Source of the DNA: Treponema lecithinolyticum ATCC 700332
GTDB taxonomy: Bacteria > Spirochaetota > Spirochaetia > Treponematales > Treponemataceae
Direction of reading: 5' to 3'
DNA length: 64,000 bases
NCBI GenBank assembly: GCA_000468055.1
Contig: KI260564.1
Location: 150,536-214,535 of the forward strand
Shown: in pieces, positions 18,419 to 27,471 of the stretch
How positions within the stretch are numbered: the stretch's first letter is position 1
Layout of the letters: each line of letters opens with the position of its first letter
Program-made: the position numbers and the translations under genes
The notes under the pieces: model-generated
What the model was told of the DNA's origin: nothing
Database searches by the model: none
What the model saw: only the letters and a program-made list of their open reading frames with translations

Positions 18419-18907
18419 TTAAGTAAAAAACGGTTTTATTTTTTCTAAAACACTGCCCGCTTTATTTTGCGTGCGCATATAAAAAATGATTTCTTTTGTA
18501 CCGGAATTCGCAAGTGTTGCCGTAATTTTTAAAAGGTACGGCTCGTGTATTTGGGCAAAGAAAAACCGTTTTTTTACCTGTTCGGCTTTCCAGTGTACAC
18601 ATTCCGAAAAACTAAAGCTTTGTTCGGTAGGACGTTTACCGTTTGAAAAACCGCGCAAAAATCCCAATAAAACCGGTTCGTTCGGATGTGCATAAAAATA
18701 CAAGCCTTTTTTACCCAGTATTAATAAACCCCAAAACGTATTTTTTTGCGGTGCGTTTAATTTTAAATCAAAAAAAACATCGCCGTCGGCTTCCAAGCAC
18801 ACCATTTCTACTGCAACAAGGGTATCGCCGAAGCGTTTTTCCATTTCAGCAAAAAACTCGGCTTTTATTTGCTCGTCGTCCCGTTTTTGATCCGTAAAAA
18901 CATTCAT
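18419..18907 (-). CDS. conserved hypothetical protein, 162 aa
   Basis: Not recognised. A soluble alpha/beta protein with no signal peptide; it contains GLLILGKKGLYFYAHPNEP and a Phe-rich middle (EQSFSFSECVHW). Its start overlaps the stop of the upstream lipoprotein gene by 4 bases (ATGA), so it is translated in the murC-yicC-lipoprotein unit. The fold recalls PH-like small domains that read out a single-residue pocket, but this is a guess. Confidence 0.65.
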   Translation of the reverse strand: MNVFTDQKRDDEQIKAEFFAEMEKRFGDTLVAVEMVCLEADGDVFFDLKLNAPQKNTFWGLLILGKKGLYFYAHPNEPVLLGFLRGFSNGKRPTEQSFSFSECVHWKAEQVKKRFFFAQIHEPYLLKITATLANSGTKEIIFYMRTQNKAGSVLEKIKPFFT

Positions 18908-19575
18908 TTAGGCGCTTCTCCGAATATCACTTGTTCTATTTTAAATACGTTTTTGCTTTCGGTACTTACCGCTGCGGCATACACTATCGCGTCAAAAAAA
19001 CCGTCCGAACAAAACAAACGCACCGGTATTTCGTATGAAGCGCCGCCGTCCGTTTGTGACGCTTTTCCTATTACCCAATGGTCTATTGCAGGCAGTGTGT
19101 TTAACTCGTATTCCGTAACCGTTTTTAAAAACGCTGCACTGTTGTCGGGGAAAAGCGCAAGTTCTACCGTTTTATTTTTACAGCCTTTAAGGAATTGAAT
19201 CAGCACACCGTATGCGGCGCTGGGAATGCCGTCGGTATCCAAAACGGCAAAGCCTTCTAAAAGTGGGTATACTTTTGTATCTGAAGCATACGAAGCTAAA
19301 AAAAGCGGTTCAAAAAAATCGATATCCGAAAACGGCAATTGCACATCGGCTTTTTTAAGGACGTCCGATTCGGCAAGCGGCACATCTTTTTGTGTTTCGT
19401 TTTCGTCAAGCCGGTTTTCGCCTCTGCCGAGCGTCCAATCCACTTTTTGTTCACAGTCCATGGACAAAGAGCGCAGCGTTTGTTCAGCCTCGCGCTCATC
19501 GGCAGGAGAAATACTTTGAGAACAGCTTACACAGAGAAAGAAAACAAAAAATGCTGCAGCACTTACATACTTCAA
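18904..19575 (-). CDS. putative lipoprotein, 223 aa
   Basis: Unknown lipoprotein: the signal peptide ends in the lipobox FLCVSC with lipidated Cys18, followed by an acidic Ser/Glu-rich segment. The body (GFAVLDTDGIPSAAYGVLIQ and later VIGKASQTDGGASYEIPVRL) matches no family I know. It lies 19 bases after yicC and is coupled to the 162-residue protein by an ATGA overlap, so it probably belongs to the murC operon. Location would be the periplasmic face of the inner or outer membrane. Confidence 0.65.
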   Translation of the reverse strand: MKYVSAAAFFVFFLCVSCSQSISPADEREAEQTLRSLSMDCEQKVDWTLGRGENRLDENETQKDVPLAESDVLKKADVQLPFSDIDFFEPLFLASYASDTKVYPLLEGFAVLDTDGIPSAAYGVLIQFLKGCKNKTVELALFPDNSAAFLKTVTEYELNTLPAIDHWVIGKASQTDGGASYEIPVRLFCSDGFFDAIVYAAAVSTESKNVFKIEQVIFGEAPK

Positions 19576-19594
19576 TTGTTCCGCCTCCTATTCC

Positions 19595-20551
19595 TTATTC
19601 CACGTTTCGGCACTGCTCGCGCAAGTTTTCCAATGCGTTTTTAGCTTCGATTACCGCAGCACCTATTTCTACAAGCTGATTTTTTGAACCTATTGTATTT
19701 ATTTCGCGGTTTAATTCCTGACAAAGAAAATCGATTTTGCGCCCGCTGGCTTTATTGCCGCCGGTATTTCCAACTTCCTTGCCGCCGGCTCTACTTTCGC
19801 CCCCGGCACAGTCTGCGCCGATACAATCCCGGCTGTTGGCGCAGCCGTTCAGTTCTTTTTTAAGCGCTTGTATGTGGCTTTCGGATCGAACAATTTCTTC
19901 GTTTATCGTGTACTTTACCAAAAGAGCTGCCGTTTCACTCATAACTCGCTGCTCATCGACTGCATCGCCGAGCACTTCATTAAAACGCTTTACGATAGTA
20001 TCTTTAAAAGTTTTTTCCATCAGGGGCACCGATTTTCGGAATACGGCAAGGCACGCTTCAATATGCGCAAGCTGTTTTTCCATATCCCGTTTAAGATGTT
20101 CCCCTTCACGCGCACGCTCTTCACATAGTTTATTAAGCGCACAGTCGAATACCGGCTCCAAAGCCGCCCAATAAGCGTCGATCCGGCAATCTTTTTGCAC
20201 CGTTAACACACCGTCTTGGCGCGCCAGTAAATCCAAAGAAACGCTGCTGTCGGGTAAATTAAGCGAACGGGCAATTTGCCTTAAAGCTTGTGCGTAAGAA
20301 GCGGCAATTGCCAAGTCCGCTTCAACTTTTATATCCGAAGAAGCTTCCTTTAAGCGTATAAACACATCAACTTTACCGCGCATTATTTTTTGTTCGCATT
20401 TTTTCCTTATGTTTTGTTCCAGCGAGTTTAAAAAAACGGGCATATTGATATTCAAGTCTAAAAATCGTGAATTAACCGATTTTATTTCGGCAAAAACACG
20501 GATATCTGCATCGCCCGATTCGGCGCTTGCATAGCCGGTCATGCTGTTCAC
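19595..20551 (-). CDS. yicC: YicC family endoribonuclease-like protein
   Basis: 318-residue member of the YicC/YloC family, shown in other bacteria to be an RNA endonuclease or RNA-turnover factor. The start MNSMTGYASAE, the segment EIKSVNSRFLDLNINMP and the C-terminal REINTIGSKNQLVEIG are family signatures. Residues about 222-262 form a Gly/Ser/Cys-rich insertion (ADCAGGESRAGGKEVGN) that is absent from typical ~290-residue members. The start overlaps the murC stop (ATGA). Confidence 0.93.
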   Translation of the reverse strand: MNSMTGYASAESGDADIRVFAEIKSVNSRFLDLNINMPVFLNSLEQNIRKKCEQKIMRGKVDVFIRLKEASSDIKVEADLAIAASYAQALRQIARSLNLPDSSVSLDLLARQDGVLTVQKDCRIDAYWAALEPVFDCALNKLCEERAREGEHLKRDMEKQLAHIEACLAVFRKSVPLMEKTFKDTIVKRFNEVLGDAVDEQRVMSETAALLVKYTINEEIVRSESHIQALKKELNGCANSRDCIGADCAGGESRAGGKEVGNTGGNKASGRKIDFLCQELNREINTIGSKNQLVEIGAAVIEAKNALENLREQCRNVE

Positions 20552-22083
20552 TGCAACCTCTCCTTTGTATCGGCTATATCCGCTTTATCTGTTTTTTCCG
20601 ATTTGTTTTCTTTGTCCGCCGCATTTAAAGCAAAAATTTTTGAGCTCAATCTCCAATTGTCTCCCGCACCGAGGGTTACCAACAAAACATCTTTGTTTAT
20701 GTGCCGAATACGCTTTTGTACATAGGGAACGGCATCGTCTATTTCTTCAAAATAGTGCACATTCGGATGATGTTTACAAACGGCTTTATACAAACTTTTT
20801 CCGTTTATGCCGCCCTCGTAGTGTTCACGCGCCGAAGCGTAAATTTTGTGTAAAATAACTTCATCCGCATCGGAAAACGAAAAAGCAAAATCGTCAAAAA
20901 GTGCGGCAGTACGGGTATAGGTATGTGACATAAAATCAGCAATAATATAACGATCCGGGTAAAATTCACGCAATCCGGCAAGCGTTGTTTTTAATGCCGT
21001 CGGATGATGCGCATAATCGTCCATAATCAGCACATCGGTATTTTCCGCAGTTTTTATTTTTCCGATAATTTCGCTTCGGCGCTTTGAACCTGCAAAAGAC
21101 GCAAGCGCTTTTTGTATATACGCATACAAAAAGTCGTTTGTGCATTCGCCGTGCATTTGGCGGTACAGCGATACGGCAAGAGCACAAGCTGCCGCACTGT
21201 CAAGCACTACATGACGGCCGGGAATACGCACGTAAAAATCCCCTGTAAAGCCGTCCAGCTTAAAATATTGTTTACCTTCGCGTATGCCGGTAAACACAAC
21301 ACGGTAATCGCCTACAGCCTTTATTCCGTACGGAATAAACACAATGTCGCTTCGCTTTTTTTGTACGGCTTGCACGGTTTGTACCGCACCCTTGTCGTCG
21401 GCACAATAAATAAGCTTGCCGCCCTTAGGTAAAAGGCAGCAGTAATCGACAAAGGCATCCAATATGCTTTCGTATGTAGGATAATAATCTTGATGGTCGC
21501 TTTCGACGCTGGTTAAAACAATCGTTTGCGGGCAAAAAGACATAAAATGGCGCTGATATTCGCAGGTTTCTGCAACAAAAAAACGCGTCCCCAGATTTAA
21601 AGTACAGCTTCCAAAAGCTGAAATAATGCTTCCTGCAAGCACTTGTGCGGGTAAATTCAATTCTTTTATTATAGTGCCTGTAATACCGGTAGTCGTTGTT
21701 TTACCGTGAACGCCTGCAATACCGCAGGCATACGAGCATGCAGATAAAGCACCGAGCGCTTCGGTGTATAATAACAAAGGAATACCCACTTTACGGGCGG
21801 CAATCAATTCGGGATTTTCATCCGGTTTATATGCGGATGAATACACCAGCAAATCTATATCCTGCGTTATGTTTTTTTCGGAAAACAAAGTCGGCTGTAT
21901 GTGCAAGCGTTCCAATACTTCATCCGTATAAAAACGTTCTGCCGTATCGCTTCCGGTTATGCGTGCTCCTCGGTAGCTGCAAATTTCGGTTAAAGCCGCC
22001 ATGCCGGTTCCTTTTATGCCGGTAAAATGTATGTGTACTTTGCTTAAATCACCTTGAAGCAGCGCTGCACCGTCTTTTGTCAT
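20548..22083 (-). CDS. murC: UDP-N-acetylmuramate--L-alanine ligase
   Basis: Mur ligase of 511 residues that adds L-Ala to UDP-MurNAc in peptidoglycan synthesis. It has the N-terminal nucleotide-sugar domain (HFTGIKGTGMAALTEI), the ATP loop AGVHGKTTTTG, ESDHQDYY, and the C-terminal DDYAHHPTALKTTL. YSSAYKPDENPEL fits either MurC or the related Mpl (UDP-MurNAc:peptide ligase) branch; without a second murC in view I favour MurC but Mpl remains possible. It leads a four-gene unit and is divergent from folC. Confidence 0.82.
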   Translation of the reverse strand: MTKDGAALLQGDLSKVHIHFTGIKGTGMAALTEICSYRGARITGSDTAERFYTDEVLERLHIQPTLFSEKNITQDIDLLVYSSAYKPDENPELIAARKVGIPLLLYTEALGALSACSYACGIAGVHGKTTTTGITGTIIKELNLPAQVLAGSIISAFGSCTLNLGTRFFVAETCEYQRHFMSFCPQTIVLTSVESDHQDYYPTYESILDAFVDYCCLLPKGGKLIYCADDKGAVQTVQAVQKKRSDIVFIPYGIKAVGDYRVVFTGIREGKQYFKLDGFTGDFYVRIPGRHVVLDSAAACALAVSLYRQMHGECTNDFLYAYIQKALASFAGSKRRSEIIGKIKTAENTDVLIMDDYAHHPTALKTTLAGLREFYPDRYIIADFMSHTYTRTAALFDDFAFSFSDADEVILHKIYASAREHYEGGINGKSLYKAVCKHHPNVHYFEEIDDAVPYVQKRIRHINKDVLLVTLGAGDNWRLSSKIFALNAADKENKSEKTDKADIADTKERLQ

Positions 22084-22091
22084 AAAAATAC

Positions 22092-22118
22092 TGTATAGTA
22101 AAGATATGGCTGTGTCAA
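22092..22118 (-). promoter_or_regulatory. promoter of murC
   Basis: On the minus strand: TTGACA (22118-22113), a 15-base spacer and TATACA (22097-22092). The -10 ends 8 bases before the murC ATG, and there is no Shine-Dalgarno, so the transcript would be leaderless or nearly so. Confidence 0.6.
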
Positions 22119-22189
22119 CGCCGGCTCTCCGGCTTTCAAAAGCTTTTAAGACGACTTTTCGGTGCTGCTGTACGCGCAGTGTTACTTTG

Positions 22190-22198
22190 TGCTATAAT
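22190..22198 (+). promoter_or_regulatory. extended -10 promoter of folC
   Basis: TGCTATAAT is an extended -10 (TGn + consensus TATAAT, 22193-22198). No good -35 is visible. The box ends 7 bases before the folC ATG at 22206 and no Shine-Dalgarno is present, which implies a leaderless mRNA. Confidence 0.65.
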
Positions 22199-22205
22199 TG
22201 CTTTT

Positions 22206-23591
22206 ATGTCGCACGCTCCCTTGTACGAACTTGAACAATGGCTCGAAAAATACAATAACTTTGAAAAAAAACCGCAAAAAAATATGTTCGCTTTGGAAAC
22301 CATGCGTTTTTTTTGCGAACGCTTTGCTCAGCCGCATACGGCATACAAATCAGTACACGTTGCAGGCTCTAAAGGAAAAGGATCGGTGTGCGCTTTTACC
22401 GCATGTATTTTGCAAAAAGCCGGCTACCGGACAGGTTTGTACGCTTCACCGCACGTTTGCGACATACGCGAGCGCATAAAACGCCCGGACAGTTTTTTTA
22501 GCGACAGCGAGTACCTAAACAACGCCCAAAGCTTTATAACACAAGCACAGCAGTATATCGCCGGCAAACCCAAGCAAATGAACGATCCTACATGGTTTGA
22601 ATTGATTACTCTTTTTGCTTTTGTATGCTTTAAAAACATCGGTATGGATTGGGCTGTTTTTGAAACGGGCATGGGAGGCCGCCTTGATGCCACCAATGTA
22701 ATTGTACCGCAGATTTGCGCGCTAACGCCTATAGAACTTGAACACACAAAATATTTGGGAACAACCGAACAAGCAATAGCCGAAGAAAAAGCCGGTATTA
22801 TAAAAGAAAATGTTCCGGTGTGCTGCGCGAGGCAAAAGCCCGAAGTGCGCACAGTATTTGAAAAAAAAGCAAAACAAATGCATGCTCCGTTACTGTGCAT
22901 TGAAGATTTTATAAAATCAATCGGCTATAAAGACAACGGCAGCGTGCTCATTGAATTCGAAAAAACAGCTCCCTTTGAGCGACCGATCAGCACACAGTTG
23001 CACATGTGCGGCCATGTACAAGCCGAAAATGCAGCCTTAGCAGCTTTAACCGTAAAAATCGCACTGCCTGACGTAAGCGAAACCGTTATAGAGCAAGGTC
23101 TTGCCGCTGCCGTATTACCCGCACGCTTCGAAGTTATACAAGTTTGTATACAAAATAAGACTATTACCGTCGTTATAGACGGTTTTCACACGCCGAACAG
23201 CGCACGGCGGACGCTGCAAACCTTTTACGAGCGCTTCGGGTGCGGCTCACATTTGCTTTTTGCGTGTGCCGCAGACAAAGACAGCGAGTCCATAGCGCAT
23301 ATTATTAAAAATTCGCCGTGCGCATTTGAGCACGTAACGGTTACCGTTCCCGGAAGCGTAAAACAATCCGATTATGCAAAAACCTTAACCGATTTTAACG
23401 CTTGTTTTGATAAGCAAAAATTGTATGGTAACAAAGATTACAAAAACGCCGTCGAATACGCGTTGCACCATGCGGCTGCACACAACAAAGTGTTGCTTGC
23501 AGCCGGTTCGTTTTATTTAGCCGCCGAGGTAAAAAAAATACTTGCAGAAATTACGCCGTGCGCTTTTGATGAGCAAAAACCGATACAATAA
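22206..23591 (+). CDS. folC: folylpolyglutamate synthase / dihydrofolate synthase
   Basis: Mur-ligase-like enzyme of 461 residues that adds glutamate to folates (and possibly to dihydropteroate). Seen: PLYELEQWLEKYNNFEKK at the N-terminus, ATP loop AGSKGKGS, FETGMGGRLDATN, and LTPIELEHTKYLGTTEQAIAEEKAGI in short form as ELEHTKYLG and EEKAGIIK. The ATG at 22206 is chosen because it directly follows the promoter; 22179 is the frame limit. The 3' end overlaps the convergent GGDEF gene by 41 bases. Confidence 0.93.
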   Translation: MSHAPLYELEQWLEKYNNFEKKPQKNMFALETMRFFCERFAQPHTAYKSVHVAGSKGKGSVCAFTACILQKAGYRTGLYASPHVCDIRERIKRPDSFFSDSEYLNNAQSFITQAQQYIAGKPKQMNDPTWFELITLFAFVCFKNIGMDWAVFETGMGGRLDATNVIVPQICALTPIELEHTKYLGTTEQAIAEEKAGIIKENVPVCCARQKPEVRTVFEKKAKQMHAPLLCIEDFIKSIGYKDNGSVLIEFEKTAPFERPISTQLHMCGHVQAENAALAALTVKIALPDVSETVIEQGLAAAVLPARFEVIQVCIQNKTITVVIDGFHTPNSARRTLQTFYERFGCGSHLLFACAADKDSESIAHIIKNSPCAFEHVTVTVPGSVKQSDYAKTLTDFNACFDKQKLYGNKDYKNAVEYALHHAAAHNKVLLAAGSFYLAAEVKKILAEITPCAFDEQKPIQ

Positions 23592-25614
23592 CACTTTTAA
23601 ATACGGTAAACAAATCGGGATTATAAAACGTGCCGGATTTACTTTCCATATCTTTTAAAATATGTGCTGATATTTTGCCGTGATCGCTTGTACCCTCTTT
23701 TACCGCAAGTGAAAAAGCTGAACAATAATCTTCTACAAGCATAACTATTTGCGAAATAACCGGTATTTTCTTTTCTTTTAATCCGTATTTTCCGCTGCCG
23801 TCCCATTTTTCTTTACTGTACAAAACATATTCGGCAATATCATTGGTTAAAGATACCGCTTTTAAAAGATTGTAAGAAGTTTCGGCAGCATAAGATTGAT
23901 TTTCGTAATCGCTTTCTCTTTCAAAAAAACGGGAAATATCGTAATATTTTGCCGTCAATTCAAGCTGCTCTCTTTCAGTGTCTGAAAAAAACAAACGCTT
24001 TGCCATAAGAGCGCATAATCTATCGAGCGTTTTTTGATACATGCGTTTGTATTCGTTTTTTTTGAGCAATTGAGTGTAAATATATTTTAAAAAATCTGAA
24101 CGCATTTTTAAGCTTCTGGCAGATTTTTCTTCATACATGTTTTCGTCGGCTTTTTTTATAATTTCGTTAATATCTTCGCCAACCGTATATTTTAAAGCAT
24201 AGCCCATGGATACTGAAATCGCACCCCAATCGAATTTTTTACGCTGAAACTGTGCATATATTCTTTTTATAAACTCAGCCAAAAACTCCGCTGAAGAATT
24301 CGGCAGTACATAAATAAATTCGTCTCCCCCGGTACGGGCAATTAAATCGTCAGTACGGCAGCTGTTTTTTAATATCTTTGCGGTTTCCGCCAATAAATCG
24401 TCGCCCTTGCTGTGACCGAAAAAATCATTAACCACTTTTAAACCGTTTACATCAGCTACGATAATGCCGATTGGCAAATAATCATCTTTATTTATATCCT
24501 GCAAAAACGTTTTTAAATAACTGCGGTTATACAAACCGGTAAGGGTATCCAATTCCGAATCGCTGATGTATTTTCTTTCACGGATTTTCCAATCGCGGAT
24601 ATCTTTAAACGACAGATAAATATGTTCCATCCTGTCTATAAATATCATGCTCATAGAAACTTGCACCGCTATTTCAATATCGTTGCTATCTAAAAAAATC
24701 GATTCCCGTTCTTCAAGCGCATCCTTGGTCAACACGTTGTCCATCATCGCTTGAAGGGACGCATACCATTTTTTATCATCGGCAACAATATCGTGTAAAA
24801 ACTTTCCTATCAGCTCCAAGCGGTCGGCATAGTGGAGCACTTTAGCGCTTTTATCATTTGCATTGACAATTTGCCCGTCTTGCAGCAAAAGAATGGCATC
24901 GGAAGAGTTAAAAAACATATTTTTAAACATCTCTTCGCTTCTTTGCAAAAGAGTCGTTTCATTGCGCAACTCAGCAATAGCATTTTCAAGCTCCGTATTT
25001 TTTTGCTGCAGTATTTCATCTTTTTGTTTTAATTCGGTTAAAATACTGTCTTTTTTATTAAACGAACGCAAAATTTTAGCTGAAACTATCGTCGCCAAAG
25101 GATAGATAACCAATATGATAAACACAACGATTAGGATTTTCGGCGTATGATTCGCAGGGACTACTACTATACTGAGCACGGAAATACAATTACTAATAAT
25201 GCTTAAAATACTGATTGTTTTAAGTTCAGGCCAGCGCTGTTTTTTTATTATCTTTATGTAAAATACGGAAGTCAGTACGTAAATAAGTACAATGCTTACT
25301 AAAGCTGCAGCAGTGCCCGGCGTTCCCTTCCATGCGCGTACGGCAAAAGCTGCAAGCGATGCTATACCGCCTGCAAGCGGTCCATAAAAAACACCTGATA
25401 TATTAAGAATTACTTCGCGCACATCAAAGTGCGTGCCCCACGGAGCTATAAAAGGACAAAGCAAATCGATTGCAATAATAATACCGAAAAAAAGCCCTTG
25501 TAAAACAGTAAGAGGAATTTTTTTTAATTTTCGCGCAGCAGTATTTACTATTCCTGACATAATCACTGCGGAAATAATAAAACCTGCATGGATAATAACT
25601 TCAAGAAAAACCAA
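23551..25614 (-). CDS. membrane diguanylate cyclase: 5TM(LYT) - PAS - GGDEF - degenerate HD-GYP
   Basis: 687-residue signalling protein. Six or so N-terminal helices resemble the 5TMR-LYT sensor (VFYGPLAGGIASLAAFAVRAW). A coiled coil (about 195-220) and a PAS domain (FNSSDAILLLQDGQIVNAN) follow. The GGDEF domain keeps the active motif G429-G-D-E-F433, so c-di-GMP synthesis is plausible; I see no RxxD inhibitory site just upstream. The last ~150 residues align with HD-GYP (KEKWDGSGKYGLKEKKIPVISQ) but the HD metal site is lost (YYDISR where HDIGK is expected). It begins with TTG preceded by AAAGGAAA; ATG 25560 is the alternative. A TTGACA lies about 50 bases upstream. Confidence 0.85.
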   Translation of the reverse strand: MVFLEVIIHAGFIISAVIMSGIVNTAARKLKKIPLTVLQGLFFGIIIAIDLLCPFIAPWGTHFDVREVILNISGVFYGPLAGGIASLAAFAVRAWKGTPGTAAALVSIVLIYVLTSVFYIKIIKKQRWPELKTISILSIISNCISVLSIVVVPANHTPKILIVVFIILVIYPLATIVSAKILRSFNKKDSILTELKQKDEILQQKNTELENAIAELRNETTLLQRSEEMFKNMFFNSSDAILLLQDGQIVNANDKSAKVLHYADRLELIGKFLHDIVADDKKWYASLQAMMDNVLTKDALEERESIFLDSNDIEIAVQVSMSMIFIDRMEHIYLSFKDIRDWKIRERKYISDSELDTLTGLYNRSYLKTFLQDINKDDYLPIGIIVADVNGLKVVNDFFGHSKGDDLLAETAKILKNSCRTDDLIARTGGDEFIYVLPNSSAEFLAEFIKRIYAQFQRKKFDWGAISVSMGYALKYTVGEDINEIIKKADENMYEEKSARSLKMRSDFLKYIYTQLLKKNEYKRMYQKTLDRLCALMAKRLFFSDTEREQLELTAKYYDISRFFERESDYENQSYAAETSYNLLKAVSLTNDIAEYVLYSKEKWDGSGKYGLKEKKIPVISQIVMLVEDYCSAFSLAVKEGTSDHGKISAHILKDMESKSGTFYNPDLFTVFKSVIVSVFAHQKRTA

Positions 25615-25711
25615 GCTTATTTTCCTTTATTCGGTTTTGGTATCAGAGTACCGCCTATCCACCGGATTGTCAACTGCAAAAATCTTCATATTTATGCATA
25701 AAATATATGGC

Positions 25712-25740
25712 TTTACCCTTTAGTAAAATTATGTTAAACT
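25712..25740 (+). promoter_or_regulatory. probable promoter of the DEAD-box helicase gene
   Basis: TTTACC (25712-25717), 17-base spacer, TAAACT (25735-25740). The ATG lies 11 bases further with no Shine-Dalgarno, so the leader is very short. Confidence 0.4.
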
Positions 25741-25751
25741 AAGCGCACTAT

Positions 25752-27449
25752 ATGAATTTTAACGAATTACATTTGCACGAAAACCTGATGAAAGGAATTG
25801 AAAAAGCCGGATATATAACTTGTACAGCGGTGCAGGAAAAGGTTTTAACCGGCGCTTTTGAAGGCGCGGATTTATACGTGCAATCGCAGACCGGAACCGG
25901 TAAAACGGCTGCGTACTTAATTACAATTATTCAGCAAATGCTGAACTGCGAAAAAGGCAAAGCAAAAAAAGCACTTGTTATGGTACCTACACGGGAATTG
26001 GCGGTACAAGTTGAAGAAGAAGCGCATAAACTGATATCGGGAACCGATTTAAAAGCGGCAAGTTTTTACGGCGGTGTCGGTTATGCACGGCAAACAAGCG
26101 TGCTCAAAAAAGGCGTGGATATTTGCATAGGAACGCCCGGACGCGTTATCGATTTGCAAAAATCCGGGATTATGGATTTAAGCACTGTAGGCTTTTTAGT
26201 TGTTGATGAAGCCGACCGTATGTTTGATATGGGGTTTTATCCGGATTTACGCACGCTTATAAAGGTATTGCCGAAAACTGAAGCTCGGCAAACCATGCTG
26301 TTTAGCGCAACTTTAAACACCTATGTAAAAAATCTTGCATGGGAATACACGGACAACGCGCAGGAAATAACGATTGAAGCGGACAATATTACCGTAGACG
26401 AAATTGACCAATCTTTGCTGCACGTTTCGAGCAACGATAAAATCAAATTACTGTTGGGCATACTGCGCACGGAAAAACCGGAAAGCGTATTAATTTTTTG
26501 CAATACCAAACGCAGCTGCGAAATCGTTGCAAAAAGGCTTCGCATAAACGATATCCAAGCCGAATTTATTATCGGCGATTTACCGCAGTCCAAGCGCTTG
26601 CAAGTACTTGAATCTTTTAAAATCGGTTCCCTTACTTGCTTGGTTGCCACGGATGTTGCCGCACGCGGTATAGACGTAAACGACCTTGCTATGGTAGTTA
26701 ATTTTGACGTACCTAATGAAGCGGAAAACTACGTGCACCGCATAGGACGCACTGCGCGTGCGGGAAAAACGGGAAAAGCCTACACTTTTTGCTCCGAACA
26801 AGACGTATACAATTTACCGGTAATCGAGCGGTATTTGGGATTTTCAGTCCCCTCTTCAGTAGCATTCGAAGATATGTTTTCGCAAGATAAAAGCGAGGGC
26901 ATGTACATACGTACTGCAGTATACCGGGACGACAAGCCCTCCTCTTTTTCAAAACGCGACAACCGTCCGCGCTCTTCTTTTGTTGGTTCACGCAAACGCA
27001 AAGATAAAACGGATCGTGCTTCAAATGCTTCAAACGGTGAAAATGAACGATACACGGGTAAAAAGAAAAAGTATAAAAGCGGCACCGGTACGTACGATAG
27101 CCGAGACATCCGCGGCAGCGCACACAGCGGAGTGTACGGCAGCACAAAAACCGGAGAATCCGGCAAAACCTTTGCAAAGTCTTATACCGGCGGAAAATCG
27201 GGAAAAACGCAATCGTTTTCCGGCATGGAACGCTTATCATTTGAAGAGCGCATGAAACTGTACCGCGAAAAATACGGTTCATCATCAAACACACAAACAC
27301 AAAGCGGATCGGCAAAAAAAGGAAAACAAAAAAAACGCCGGGAAGAGCGCTTTTACGTTCAGCAAAAACATTCTAATTCCGCACAAGCACCAACTCAACA
27401 ACGCAAAGGTTTATTTGCAGCAATAAAACGATTTTTCGGAAAAAAATAA
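25752..27449 (+). CDS. DEAD-box ATP-dependent RNA helicase
   Basis: 565-residue cytoplasmic RNA helicase. Motifs in order: Q-motif region (TCTAVQEKVLTGAFEG), I (SQTGTGKT), Ia (PTRELA), Ib (GTPGR), II (DEAD in VVDEADRMFDMGF), III (SAT), IV (LIFCNTKRSCE), V (ATDVAARGIDV) and VI (HRIGRTARAG). The last ~180 residues are a low-complexity basic Ser/Gly/Lys tail ending AIKRFFGKK, probably for RNA binding as in RhlB/RhlE/CsdA-like helicases; the exact subfamily is not clear. It is followed by the ABC-F gene 22 bases on. Confidence 0.95.
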   Translation: MNFNELHLHENLMKGIEKAGYITCTAVQEKVLTGAFEGADLYVQSQTGTGKTAAYLITIIQQMLNCEKGKAKKALVMVPTRELAVQVEEEAHKLISGTDLKAASFYGGVGYARQTSVLKKGVDICIGTPGRVIDLQKSGIMDLSTVGFLVVDEADRMFDMGFYPDLRTLIKVLPKTEARQTMLFSATLNTYVKNLAWEYTDNAQEITIEADNITVDEIDQSLLHVSSNDKIKLLLGILRTEKPESVLIFCNTKRSCEIVAKRLRINDIQAEFIIGDLPQSKRLQVLESFKIGSLTCLVATDVAARGIDVNDLAMVVNFDVPNEAENYVHRIGRTARAGKTGKAYTFCSEQDVYNLPVIERYLGFSVPSSVAFEDMFSQDKSEGMYIRTAVYRDDKPSSFSKRDNRPRSSFVGSRKRKDKTDRASNASNGENERYTGKKKKYKSGTGTYDSRDIRGSAHSGVYGSTKTGESGKTFAKSYTGGKSGKTQSFSGMERLSFEERMKLYREKYGSSSNTQTQSGSAKKGKQKKRREERFYVQQKHSNSAQAPTQQRKGLFAAIKRFFGKK

Positions 27450-27471
27450 AAATAAGAGTTAAGAGTAATTT

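Noticed and set aside
26713-27315. 200-codon minus-strand frame inside the helicase tail
   Set aside because: Low-complexity Cys/Arg-rich translation that mirrors the Ser/Gly-rich tail of the helicase; no gene signals.
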